Origin: Plazaster borealis
Taxonomy: Eukaryota > Echinodermata > Asteroidea > Forcipulatida > Labidiasteridae
NCBI GenBank assembly: GCA_021014325.1
Contig: CM037476.1
Location: 21,488,827-21,552,826 of the forward strand
Direction: 5' to 3'
Length of the DNA stretch: 64,000 nt
Shown here: one piece after another, positions 45,785 through 55,947 of the stretch
Layout: every line of letters starts with the position of its first letter
Numbering within the stretch: position 1 is the first letter of the stretch
Made by a program: the position numbers and the translations under genes
Notes under the pieces: generated by a model
The model's input: the letters and a program-made list of their open reading frames with translations, nothing else
What the model was told of the DNA's origin: nothing
Databases searched by the model: none

Positions 45785-48700
45785 CTGTAGTAGAATTTTA
45801 AATAGAAACGTTCACTTAAAGGGAAGGTATACGTTTGTTAATCACTCTTAAATTTAAATTAATATCAATAAAAAATTACTCCGTTAGAAGTACAGTAGCT
45901 TTCGATAGTACAAAGCATTTTTAGAAACATTTCACTTTTGAAGTACTAATGTGGTTATGGAAAAAGATATCACATCCCCCAAAATGTGAATCTGAGAAGC
46001 GTTACTGTCAGATACGTTTCTCAGATTGTGTATTCCAAGTGCAGAATTCCTCCTGCGTGGACATAACCGCTCCAGATTTTCGGCAATATCCCAAAAACAC
46101 GACCACAGGTTAGTTTTATTGTTATGAAGAGTGGGTTCCAATTACAAAACGTTTACAATCCCTTTAATATCGAGCGAGATGTGGTGGGTAGTCTGACAAA
46201 ATAATCAAACGAAGCTCCATTGCTGTATGATTTTAATACAACTTCTGCGTGTCAAACACTAGGTTGATTTGGCGCAAAAGATAACGTTATTGGGTATTTT
46301 TGATTAATAATTTGCGAAACATTTAAATGCTGTTTGAGTTAAATCTTATTTGTTTTGCTTACCAAGGCTTTCCTAGTTTTGTGAAATATGTCTTTACAAA
46401 TGTTTGGATGGGAGTACTAAGTCCCAAACACCAGTGTTGTGCAATCACGTGTCATGGTTCTGCTAACTTATCCTGCCTAGTTCTGACAAGAACTTGTCCT
46501 GCTTAGTTCTGAAATAACTTGTTCTGTTTTACTCTGAAGAAATTTTCCCTGCCTAATTCTGAACGAACTTGTCCGGCTTTGTTCTAATAAGAAATTTCCT
46601 GCTTAGTTGAAAGAATTTGTCCTGCTTAGTTCTGGAGTTTGTATGCTTACAAGTTAGTTCTGAAAGAATCTGTCCTTCTTATAGTTGTGGAACTTGTCCT
46701 GATAGGAACTTGTCTTGCTTAGTTCTAATAAGAACTTGTCCTTCTTAATTGTGGAATTTCTCCTTCTTAGTTCTGAAAGAACGTGTCCTGCTTAGTTCTG
46801 ATAGGAACTTGTATTGCTTAGTTCTGAGACTAGTGAGAGTAACTTGTCCTGCTTAGTTCTAATAAGAACTGCCCTTCTTAGTTGTGGAATTTCTCCTGCT
46901 TAGTTCTGAAAGAACTTGTCCTGCTTAGTTCTGATAGGAACTTGTATTGCTTAGTTCTGAGACTAGTGAGAGTAACTTGTCCTGCTTAGTTCTAATAAGA
47001 ACTGCCCTTCTTAGTTGTGGAATTTCTCCTGCTTAGTTCTGAAAGAACTTGTCCTGCTTAGTTCTGATAGGAACTTGTATTGCTTAGTTCTGATAGGAAC
47101 TTGTCCTGCTTAGTTCTGATAGGAACTTGTCATGTTTAGTTCTAATAAGAACTTGTCCTTCTTATTTATGAAAGAACTTGTCCTGCTACTTAGCTAATTC
47201 TGCGGAGTAGGAAGGAGAACCAGATGTCTTCTTCCTTTTGTTTATGGTGGATCTTTGGGACTTCTCGTATCTCCTCACTGTCGCTGATTGGGATAAGTTT
47301 GGTCTCAACGTTTCGACTAGCCTGCTAGGCTCACAGTCATTATCACAGCTCGTGTTTTGAATAATTATTAGCTCGTGTTTTGGAACTCTTGTTTTTTATG
47401 TTTAAGCCGTGTCCGAAATGGCGGCTACGGCTATACGGCTGTGGCTGTTGCTAAGGGTGTTGCTATGGGCATCCTATTGTTCATGTACCGATCAAGCCGC
47501 AGCTGCAGCCACAACCGCCAATTAGGACAAGACATTGGTTATTACCCTTCATTCCGTCCAACGGTGTTATTGGTGCCAGTGAAGAATTGGTACTACGTCT
47601 GGTCGTAGGCCTGAACAAATCAAATTTGAACGGAAGGATGTAAATGAATGAATAACAGTTTATAGTCAAAAGGTCATCACATAGTCGAATACAACCATTT
47701 TTAACCATCGGTGACCAAGTGTATATATACAAGGTGCTTTTAAGTATTATACAAATTTACAAAAATGGTTTACCTACAGAAACAGGTTAACCGGCCAAAA
47801 AGATATCAGAGGAAATTAGTAGACTGGTTCCCAGTCACAGTATTTTCTTTAGCCATATCCGAATTGGCGGCTACGACTGAGGCTACGACTGTTACTAAGG
47901 GTGTTGCTAACGTCATATACTGTAGCCGTAGCCGTAGCCTTAGCCGCCAATTCTGACATGGCCTGTGTTTGGTTATCAGACAAAAAGGCGGGAAAGAAAC
48001 AGTTATTGAAATATTCTAATCTTACCCTCTGTTTATCGGTCGCTTTCTGTATACGAGGCAGACGGCTATTGCTATAACGATCAAAACCAAGAAGAGTAGT
48101 ATGCCGCCCCCAACGGCTAGGCCTGTTAGCAATCCATGATTGAAGACTGTGCCCTCATCACCTCTTTTCGTCGTGGGGTTCGTTGCATGGGTAGTACGAG
48201 TGGTACCCGATCTGAGGTGAACATTGATAATAAACAGGGCCCAATTTCATAGAGCTGCTTAAGCACAAAAAGTAGCTAAGCACAAAAAAATTATGCTTAC
48301 CAGAATAAGGTTACCAGACCAAATAGCATGTCCTATGTACAATCTGTGACTGGTATCCTGCTTACATTTGCTTAGCACAACAAAATTATGCTTACCAGAG
48401 TAAGGTTACCAGCCAAAATAGCATGTCCCATGTACAATCTGTGACTATCCTGCTTACATTTACTTAGCATAAAACTTTTAAGCAATATTTTCTGCTTAAG
48501 CGGCTCTATGAAATTGGACCCAGAACACGTAAAGCTGTAGCGTGACTAATTTTTTTTTAATACAAATAATAACAATAATAATAGTGGCTTCTTATATAGC
48601 GCACATATCCGTCACTCAGTGACGCTCAAGGCGCTTTAACGTTCATTATTTTCCTGCAAGGTATTGTGGAGCTACGTTTTTGAAGTATGAGACCAAGTCC

Positions 48701-49914
48701 TTTGCATAGCACCATGTAATGGTTTACAAGGTGCTGTGGCGCAATATGCTGCCGATCAAACCAGGAACACCGGGGCGAACCACTTCTCTTTTCGATAAGT
48801 GCACTGGGTTCTTTTACGTGCATTACACAACACACGGGACCTACGGCTTAACGTCCCATCCGAAGGACGAAGCATGTGGTTAAGTGTCTTGCTTAAGGAC
48901 ACAAGTGTCACGACTGGGATTCGAACCCACACTCTGCTGATCAGAAACACCAGAGCTTGAGTTCGGTGTTCTTATCCGCTCGGCCACGACACGCCAAATG
49001 GTAGAGGGGATAGATATGAACCGGTATGTGGTATAACAGTACATGAACATAACACGTCGTCTACACCTTGCATTATCTTGACACATATTATGTGTGATTG
49101 TGTGTTGGGCTCATCCTTGCGAGTTGCACCCCCTTCAAATTACACGCGTAGCCAAAGGGGAGCTCACGGAAGGCAGTTTCTATTACGCGTATATAACATT
49201 GTTTGGTTGACACAATCCCTTTTCTGTTTATTTACAACCTGTCACTAGACTAGGATGACTCATAGCATTGGGCTTTGCTAGCTTGGCAGTGGTGAAACTA
49301 AAGGGCATTAAATCTACACACAACACAATGGGCTTATACATTGTACACAAATGAATAAGCTTCGGCTGGAGCCCAAGCTATCCCACAATAGCCTAACCTG
49401 TATACAGCGCTCAAGGTGACTGTAGAATGTCAAACTAGAGGGTTTCATTGAGGATTACATGTAGTTTCAGCGGAATTGGCCCAAACATTTTTCAGTAATT
49501 AAAAAAAGGAAAAAAAGTGCCTTCCGGAGTCTCCCCTTGTCTTCCCGCAAGGATATGAAGACACCATGGCTAACTGGCGTGTCGTGGCCGAGCGGATAAG
49601 AACACCGAACTCAAGCTCTGGTGTTTCTGATCAGCAGAGTGTGGGTTCGAATCCCAGTCGTGACACTTGTGTCCTTAAGCAAGACACTTAACCACATGCT
49701 TCGTCCTTCGGATGGGACGTAAAGCCGTTGGTCCCGTGTACTAGGACTGGTAGTGCACGTAAAAGAACCCAGAACACTTATCGTGGAAGAGTAGGGGTTT
49801 AACCCCGGTATTTCTGGTTCACATTGCAAGCACCCTTATTTACAGGTTTCCTCAGGCTTGCGAGCTACAGTGATTAAGTTCACTTGTGAGGCATCCTTGG
49901 TTTCATTACCAGAA

Positions 49915-49946
<32 letters not shown>

Positions 49947-52900
49947 CTACTTACTTCTCCACAATCATAATATCACAGGAGCAATATGGCATGGCCGCAA
50001 ATGAAGTGCAAGCTTCGACAGAGCACTGCGAAAGTTGGGCCCTGTGAAATGAAGAGATTACATCAAATGCACGTGAAAACGTTCACCTTTATACTCCTAT
50101 GCGGAGAGAAGAAATAATGTTCAATATTCTGTTTAAATGGTCACAAACACTCTAAATGTGGTCTATTCTAACTATACGTCATCATCCCTGCCCCCACTTG
50201 CCAAACTCTAGAATCTGAATTGCATTCAAATCGGATACGTCATGATTGGCACGTGGTCCGCTAAGACCAATCAAATCCACAGTAGACATGCCACTGAGTA
50301 AGGTTTATCTTTGTCAGGACCCCAATATATACAAGATCATGGAAAGGTATCAGACTATAATTCACTGATGCATTGTAGACCCTTTTCGAAACCATGGCAA
50401 ACAGGACAATTTTTTCTGGGCCTATGTCATCCAAAATACCTCACGTTGGAAGTCAGCAACAGGTCACTATTGTACAACATTTTTACACTTTCCCCCTTTT
50501 TGGGGACTCTCAAATCTGTCTAGTATAGAATATTTTGAAGGCCTAAAAATATTAATGAGCTCGACGCTCTGTTTTCTCCCTATTAAGTGGGGTGCACCCC
50601 TCCTTGTCTCAGTCTTGGTCTATTGCTGGGTCTTGGTCTTTGTGATCCATGGTCTTGGACCTGCCGGTCTTATTTGTCGGTCTTGGTCTTGGTCTCAAAC
50701 CTGATGTTCTTTTTAGTCTAGTTGGTGCTGGTCTCGACTACAACCCTGGTCCAGACACTAAATGTCATATCGTGAATACTTTTACAACAAAATTACTGCT
50801 GGTCTTTATGTTAGTCTATATTGGTGCTAGTCTCGACTAGTACAATGCTGTTTCGGCCAGACAATGGCATACGTAAATACTTTTACAGCATATTACTGCT
50901 GGTCATTTAGACTAGGGGTGGCTGGTCTCGACGTAAAAACCCTGGTCCAGACAATGGCGTACGTCATGTTTTTGCAACAAATTACTTTCCTGTACTCACC
51001 TATTTCCCGTTCGGCACAACCAGTATGTCTCGATATCGTCTGGAGAACACGAGCAATGAGGCATATGTTTACAGTATGCGCACTGTATGGCGCCCCCAAC
51101 CCCATGGTCACAGATCCGGTAGCAGTACGGGTCTTCGTTCAGATAGAACTGGGCTATTCATGCAAAAAAAGTATTTAAAAAAATGAAGAACAATGTGTAT
51201 CAATTATATGACTATGGGCATGCATGGTTTGAACCCGTGACCTATGGATTAACGTGTGTAGCCCTATTTTAGTCAATATCTTTGTTCGGGGTGTCATGGT
51301 TGTAATAAAACTTGCAGGATTATTGGGCCAGATGATGGTGCATCAAGATCGAATCGTCCAACACAATAACTATAAGTTAACTTTCTTTTGCATTCAACGT
51401 CACAGCCGCGACTTTTGCCAACATGCATTGAGTGGCAAAAGTACGGCCGGCCTACACTGCAAAACAAGTTTATCTTTTAATACAAATTACCCAAATCAGT
51501 GAAAAATAAATTGTGCTGTTCCAAACAAAACGTACACATTAATCTTCGTTTTAAAAGAGTTGACAAATTTGTGTCAACCCAGTTTTATACATATTTTTTT
51601 TTATATACTCAAGGCAGCCCATAGAAAATGGTGGTGAATGTTTCCAAACAAAATGAATGTCTATAATGTAGGATTGGCTGATTTAATCACAGATAGTGTG
51701 CTTACCGGCACGCTTATGACGTGCCTAATATTGACATTTCAATCTTCACTATATACAGTGTCGGCTGGATGAACATGGTTCTGTTTACTGTCGCATTCTG
51801 CGCTTGCGATCGCCATTTTTCGCTTGCGAATTTCTGCGCTAGCTGAAGCGAAGAATGCCTAGTAACATGGAGTACGCACGGCGGGGCGGGCCCACAAGCA
51901 AACATTCCCTGCTAAACTGTGTAATACGCTTGACGCAAAAATCGAATTTCTTTGCTAGCTGTGTAAGCGAAGAATGCCCAGTAACATGGAGTACGCACGG
52001 CGGGCCCACAAGCAAACATTCCCTGCTAACCTGTGAAGTACGCTTGACGCAAGCACCGAGTTTCTTTGCTAGCTGTAAGCGAAGAATGCCAGTATTTTTA
52101 AATTCCCTGCTAAACTGTGAACTATACGCTTGACGTAAGCGCGGAATTCCCTGCTTCCGTAAGCACCGCTTCCTTGCTTACGGTAAGCAGAGCCATGAAA
52201 CTGTGCCCGGGTGTCTTTACCTGCCATAGTAATGTTACACGGTCCTGTCACATTGCATGAGCAATACACCATCACTGACGCTGAATCTGCCACTGCTGCG
52301 TCACCTCCGTACCTTAACATTGTGAAAAATTAATATCATTATATTATTTTGTTATTATTAGTAGTAGTAGATATTTCTATTAATGAAACTAAGGATGCCT
52401 CATAAGTGAACTTAAAGGGTCTGTATACGTTTAGTAATGACTTTGGAAATTAATGGCAATAAAAAACTATCTTAGTAAGAAGTACAGCAGCTTTGGTTGA
52501 TAGTATAACGAAGTTTTAGAAACTTTTCACTTAGAAGTACTGCGGTTATGGGAAAAAGATATCACTTTTAATCCCCAAAATTTTGAATCTGAGAAGCGTT
52601 ACTGACGTTTCTCAGATTGTGTACTCCAATTGCAGATTATTCATTCTGCGTTGATATAACCGCTCCAGATTTTCGGCAATATCTCAAAAACGCTACCACC
52701 TTTTGAAATGAAATGTTCACAGGTTAGCTGGTTAGGGTTACGGTATTTATCTATATAGGCCTAGGATTGAAACAAACAGTGGGTTCCAATTAACAAACGT
52801 ATAATACAATCCCTTTAATCACCTTAGCTCTCAAGCCTGAGGAAACCTGTAAACAAGGGTGCTTGCTATGTGAACCAGAAACACCGGGGTTAAACCCTGC

Positions 52901-53535
52901 TCATCTACGATAAGTGTTCAGGGTTCTTTTTTTAGTGCACTACTAACCCGAGATGCATTCTTCCAAATCCGTAATGAAGATTATGAATTCGTCATAAAAA
53001 TTGTGTCTTAAAAAATTGCAATGCCAGATGATAGCTCTAATGTAAGCAGACTGTATACGAAAACAACATTGTAACTTAAGATGTTTTCTCGATTTGTTTT
53101 TGCAGAAGCTTGTTCTTGATGTTTTTTGTTTTTGTGTGTGGGGGTGGGGGCATGTCTACACATTCAAACCGAGGACTTAAGCAAAAGGGATCCGGGGAAA
53201 AGGTGTACCGTGGACGTCCTCGCTTTGATTTTCGTGTACAAAACCAATGTGGACGTCGCTAAAAAAAAAAGTCCAAACAAATTCAGAAATCCTCTCTTTT
53301 TCAGATATTTGCTCATTCGTGTATCCTCTATCACAATGTAGTTCAAGTGAAATAAAAGGTCATCATTAGTAATGTAAACCAGATTCAGGATTTGTTTTAC
53401 ACGTATCATAGAATTTAGAATAACGAATAGTATAGTACCACACCTTTTCCACATCGAAACAATGTCACGATTCGCGTTACTTATTGCCACCAATCCCACC
53501 GCTGCCACCAAAAGAACCGAAGACAAAAACATCAT
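45414..53535 (-). CDS. Unrecognised type I membrane protein with C-S-C repeats, six exons
   Basis: Exons on the - strand: 53444-53535, 52221-52312, 51000-51153, 49955-50041, 48026-48211, 45414-45784. The first five join in phase (2, 1, 2, 2). The protein has a hydrophobic signal peptide (residues 1 to ~21), and an ectodomain with 14 Cys in which Y/H-C-S-C occurs three times, once per exon (VYCSCN, PHCSCS, PYCSCD), with NVT and NIT glycosylation sites. It then has a Thr-rich stalk, one membrane span (~168-196, GLLTGLAVGGGILLFLVLIV) with RKRP stop-transfer, and a tail with NPTYDND, PPTYEDS, HYQEL and VYMEL. NPxY and YxxL suggest endocytic or SH2/PTB adaptors; PPxY suggests WW-domain ligases. 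The layout recalls Shisa/WBP1-type proteins, but the Cys pattern does not match. The exon 5/6 junction is out of phase (see findings). Confidence 0.75.
45816..46167 (-). mobile_element. TTAA MITE family B beside exon 6
   Basis: TTAAAGGGAAGGTATACG and CAATCCCTTTAA ends. Its edge lies 31 bp upstream of the exon 6 acceptor, so the branch point may be inside it. Confidence 0.88.
46440..47200. repeat. ~26-bp minisatellite with 133-bp higher-order unit
   Basis: Units such as CTTGTCCTGCTTAGTTCTGA plus TAGGAA repeat about 28 times. A block with GAGACTAGTGAGAGTAACTT recurs 133 bp apart (about 46826 and 46959). Intronic, intron 5 of the membrane-protein gene. Confidence 0.9.
47404..47533. mobile_element. 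Foldback MITE family C, copy 2
   Basis: GCCGTGTCCGAAATGGCGGC start, GTTGCTAAGGGTGTTGCTAT centre, AACCGCCAATTAGGACAAG end. Confidence 0.75.
47851..47963. mobile_element. Foldback MITE family C, copy 3
   Basis: GCCATATCCGAATTGGCGGC start and GCCGCCAATTCTGACATGGC end: long arms, GTTACTAAGGGTGTTGCTAA centre. Confidence 0.8.
48026..48211 (-). CDS. Membrane protein exon 5 (stalk and span)
   Basis: Encodes the stalk SGTTRTTHATNPTTKRGDEG, the membrane span and the basic YRKRPINR. Acceptor CACCTCAG, donor GTAAGA leaving phase 2. Confidence 0.85.
48237..48521. mobile_element. MITE family E relative beside exon 5
   Basis: Ends GGGCCCAATTTCATAGAGCT and GGCTCTATGAAATTGGACCC. The interior holds two copies of AATAGCATGTCC(T/C)ATGT. 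It starts about 24 bp upstream of the exon 5 acceptor. Confidence 0.85.
48567..48995 (-). mobile_element. tRNA-derived SINE, nearly full length
   Basis: AAT-type tail, TATAGCGCACATATCCGTCA, body, and a head read on the - strand as GGCGTGTCGTGGCCGAGCGG. In intron 4 of the membrane-protein gene. Confidence 0.85.
49576..49946 (+). mobile_element. tRNA-derived SINE, full length, abutting exon 4 donor
   Basis: Head GGCGTGTCGTGGCCGAGCGG, B box GGGTTCGAATCCC, body CTTCGTCCTTCGGATGGGAC, tail (AAT)n ending within 8 nt of the exon 4 5' splice site. Confidence 0.9.
49955..50041 (-). CDS. Membrane protein exon 4
   Basis: Encodes AQLSQCSVEACTSFAAMPYC then SCDIMIVE: four Cys, resembling the second half of exon 3. 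Acceptor TTTCACAG, donor GTAAGT. Confidence 0.82.
50600..50988. repeat. GGTCTT simple repeat and three ~100-bp tandem units
   Basis: Simple GGTCTTGGTCT runs to about 50700, then units with GGTGCTGGTCTCGACTA, GTCCAGAC and AATACTTTTACA at about 50720, 50820 and 50916. The last unit ends about 12 bp from the exon 3 donor. Confidence 0.8.
51000..51153 (-). CDS. Membrane protein exon 3 (main Cys domain)
   Basis: Encodes QFYLNEDPYCYRICDHG, IQCAYCKHMPHCSCSPDD and ETYWLCRTGN: seven Cys. Acceptor after a T-rich tract ending GAATAG, donor GTGAGT. Confidence 0.82.
51184..51310 (-). mobile_element. tRNA-headed repeat fragment
   Basis: GGTTTGAACCCGTGACCTAT then GATTAACGTG and GTCAATATCTTTGTTCG match the 21046-21150 part of the element in VTA1 intron 4. 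Confidence 0.5.
51765..52210. mobile_element. MITE family E relative with tandem ~115-bp core
   Basis: Left ATGGTTCTGTTTACTGTCGC, right GTAAGCAGAGCCATGAAACT. The core holds three units with AGCGAAGAATGCC, ACATGGAGTACGCACGGCGG and CAAACATTCCCTGCTAA. It ends about 10 bp from the exon 2 donor. Confidence 0.8.
52221..52312 (-). CDS. Membrane protein exon 2
   Basis: Encodes YGGDAAVADSASVMVYCSCN and VTGPCNITMA. First C-S-C motif and both N-glycosylation sites. Acceptor GTTAAG (weak), donor GTAAAG. Confidence 0.75.
52345..52965 (-). mobile_element. SINE split by a family B MITE
   Basis: The SINE body at 52381-52411 (GGATGCCTCATAAGTGAAC) resumes at 52819 (TCACCTTAGCTCTCAAGCCT). Compared with the intact copy at 41180 (GTGAACTTAATCACTG), the insertion duplicated exactly TTAA. 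Confidence 0.9.
52412..52818 (-). mobile_element. TTAA MITE family B nested in a SINE
   Basis: TTAAAGGGTCTGTATACG and CAATCCCTTTAA ends; interior ATCTGGAGCGG-type and AGCGTTACTGACGTTTCTCA blocks in reverse. Confidence 0.92.
53444..53535 (-). CDS. Membrane protein exon 1 (signal peptide)
   Basis: Starts MMFLSSVLLVAAVGLVAI, then SNANRDIVSMWK and AG. The donor GTGTGG is weak, but the phase fits exon 2. Two adjacent ATGs; either may start. Confidence 0.7.
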
Positions 53536-54234
53536 CGTAGATGACGGCTCCCGTATTCAGGGGTTGAGTAAAAATCCAGGTAGCTGGTGCGCATCATTTG
53601 TTATCCGCAAATGTCTGCAAAAGTCACATAAAACATATGCGTTCTCGTCGGTTACCAAAAGGTCGAGCAGTCGAGTTTGTCTTATCGGTTTCTTTTACAA
53701 GAAATGACTACATTGTAACAATTTTTAGAAACTTTCCAGCATTGCATATGCGACCAAAACTGATTTATCACGTCAGTGGTACATCGTTTGGATTGTGTTG
53801 GATGGGGTCATGGTTTTAAAGGTTCATTGTTGAACGAGAGATATGGATTGATTACAATAATCAATCATTTCTATTCATTGCCGTGGAGGTTGTCCTTGGG
53901 GCAAAACAATGGGCAGAAACGGCATCTGTTGCAGAATAGCATCCTACCAAACACAATTGTATTAAGATCGATAACTATCGTCAATGTAGAGTGTGTGTAC
54001 ACACCTGAATTAATTGGGATATGTTTCTGGTTGTAAAGCAAAGGTTTGATGCCTTATTGTAAGAGTTGAGATTAAGATTGACGATAATCACTGTAAAAGA
54101 TAATGGATGAACTTATAGGTAGGGTCATACTGTGGCAATGAAAAAATGGTGTACTTTCTATCCGAAAGCTTACTTGTTATAAAGATGGTAATGGCAGTAA
54201 GCATCCTTCGAAATTTTTTTTTTCTGAAATGCCC
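53536..54234. other. 5' flank of the membrane-protein gene
   Basis: Holds its presumed promoter. No TATA box at a convincing distance; nothing else recognised. Confidence 0.4.
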
Positions 54235-54259
54235 CCGTTGATTAGAAATCAATTAACAA

Positions 54260-54555
54260 TATTTGAATCTGAGAAACTATTCATGCATGGATAAGATTAC
54301 TGGGGGTTGGTGTCCGTTCGCGAATGCTGCGGCCAGAGATGAGGCTGGTACCCTGATCTCACCTCGCTAAACGTGGCTGGATGATTCGACGTTCTTGCGA
54401 AAATACCTATGACAGTTTTTGGGGTTTTCTCAACAAGTATACACTGTATTCAGCTGAAACTTTCACATTTGACTTTTATTCTATCTTTCTTGATAATTTG
54501 CCAATAAATCAGCATCACGTTGATAAAAACCAAACGATGACCCTGTACCTTTAAG
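54260..54555. repeat. Dispersed repeat family D, copy 2
   Basis: Same block order as 17120-17425, including GGTTGGTGTCCGTTCGCGAA and CCAATAAATCAGCATCACGT. Confidence 0.78.
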
Positions 54556-54671
54556 TTAAAGTCCAAATTAATATTTTGTTCGAACCAAATAGAGACGTAA
54601 GGGATAGTTCATTTATTTATGAACTTTTTACAAATCTATTCTATACTGTTCAAAAGAGGCAACAAAAGAGA

Positions 54672-54744
54672 TGCCCGGTAGGGGACTTGAACCCCTGACC
54701 CTCAGATTAAAAGTCTGATGCTCTACCGACTGAGCTAACCAGGC
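54672..54744 (-). tRNA. tRNA-Lys(TTT) with a fully paired T stem
   Basis: T stem AGGGG/CCCCT has no mismatch, unlike most array units. U4-G69 wobble in the acceptor. Array border copy. Confidence 0.88.
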
Positions 54745-55000
54745 TCTGAGTATAGTGCTGTTTTCACCAGGTTGTGAGTCAAACCGTGTCTTGAACGTAT
54801 TTATTATAAAACATTATAGCCACCCGCCTTTATTCTATCATGACTAAAATGTATCAGAAAGTTAACAACTTTGTCATCGCCCGGTAGCGAATTTTGTTTC
54901 CCAAACTTTTTTTTATTTACCTTTTTTATATATTTTATTTCTTTCCAACATCCGCATTCCGATCGAAGAACCAAAAAAAAATCATAACAAAAAAAGGTCA

Positions 55001-55043
55001 TCAGATTAAAAGTCTGATGCTCTACCGACTGAGCTAACCGGGC
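55001..55043 (-). pseudogene. tRNA-Lys 5' fragment
   Basis: Acceptor 5' strand, D arm and anticodon arm present; T arm and 3' acceptor absent. Confidence 0.8.
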
Positions 55044-55122
55044 TCTGGTTGCAGGGTGTTAATTTCAATGGCTCTATAGTTATGTGTCAATGTCTTTGTT
55101 AATAGTAGGGAAACGTTTATAT

Positions 55123-55195
55123 AGCCACCGCCCTGATTCGAACCGGGGATCTCCTGTTTACTAGACAGGCGCTTTACCAACTAAGCCACGGCGCC
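55123..55195 (-). tRNA. tRNA-Thr(AGT), mutated
   Basis: Loop CTAGTAA. The 3' acceptor reads CGGTGGC (mismatch) and the T stem CAGGG. Confidence 0.7.
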
Positions 55196-55285
55196 TGTTA
55201 GCAAAGTACACTTTGAACTTAGTAAAGAAAATGGCTCTAGCATGATGATGATTCAAAGAAAACTGTATGTTTAAAAACAGATGAT

Positions 55286-55358
55286 CGCCCGGTAGGGGAC
55301 TTGAACCCATGACCCTCAGATTAAAAGTCTGATGCTCTACCGACTGAGCTAACCGGTC
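55286..55358 (-). tRNA. tRNA-Lys(TTT), acceptor variant
   Basis: Begins GACCGGT, so pair 2:71 is A-G. Other arms as consensus. Confidence 0.75.
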
Positions 55359-55456
55359 ACTGGGTGCAGGGTGTTAGTTTCAAGTTTTGGCTCTAGCTAT
55401 GTCTCAATAATAATAATAAATTATTCGAGGTATTTAAGAAATAAAAATAAATTTAA

Positions 55457-55529
55457 ACGCACCGCCCGGATTTGAACCGGGGATCTCCTGTTTACAAGAC
55501 AGGCGCTTTACAAACTAAGCCACGGCGCC
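55457..55529 (-). tRNA. tRNA-Thr(TGT), acceptor variant
   Basis: Loop CTTGTAA. Position 72 is G, losing the first acceptor pair; D loop TTTGTAAAGC. Confidence 0.7.
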
Positions 55530-55613
55530 TGTCAGCAAAGTACACTTTGAACTTAGAAAAGAAAATTACTCTAGCATGATAATGATTCAAAGAAAGCTGT
55601 ATGCTCAAAAACA

Positions 55614-55686
55614 TATAGGGTAGGGGACTTGAACCCATGACCCTCAGATTGAAAGTCTGATGCTCTACCGACTGAGCTAACCGGTC
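55614..55686 (-). pseudogene. Lys-body tRNA with TTC (Glu) anticodon
   Basis: Loop CTTTCAA gives TTC on an otherwise Lys body. The 3' acceptor strand is destroyed (ACCCTATA), so it is probably not functional. Confidence 0.75.
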
Positions 55687-55784
55687 ACTGGGTGCAGGGT
55701 GTTAGTTTCAAGTTTTGGCTCTAGCTATGTCTCAATAATAATAATAAATTATTCGAGGTATTTAAGAAATAAAAATAAATTTAA

Positions 55785-55857
55785 ACGCACCGCCCGGATT
55801 CGAACCGGGGATCTCCTGTTTACTAGACAGGCGCTTTACCAACTAAGCCACGGCGCC
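55785..55857 (-). tRNA. tRNA-Thr(AGT), acceptor variant
   Basis: Consensus body with G72, as in the 55457 unit. Confidence 0.75.
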
Positions 55858-55947
55858 TGTTAGCAAAGTACACTTTGAACTTAGTAAAGAAAATGGCTCT
55901 AGCATGATGATGATTCAAAGAAAGATGTATGTTTAAAAACAGATGAT

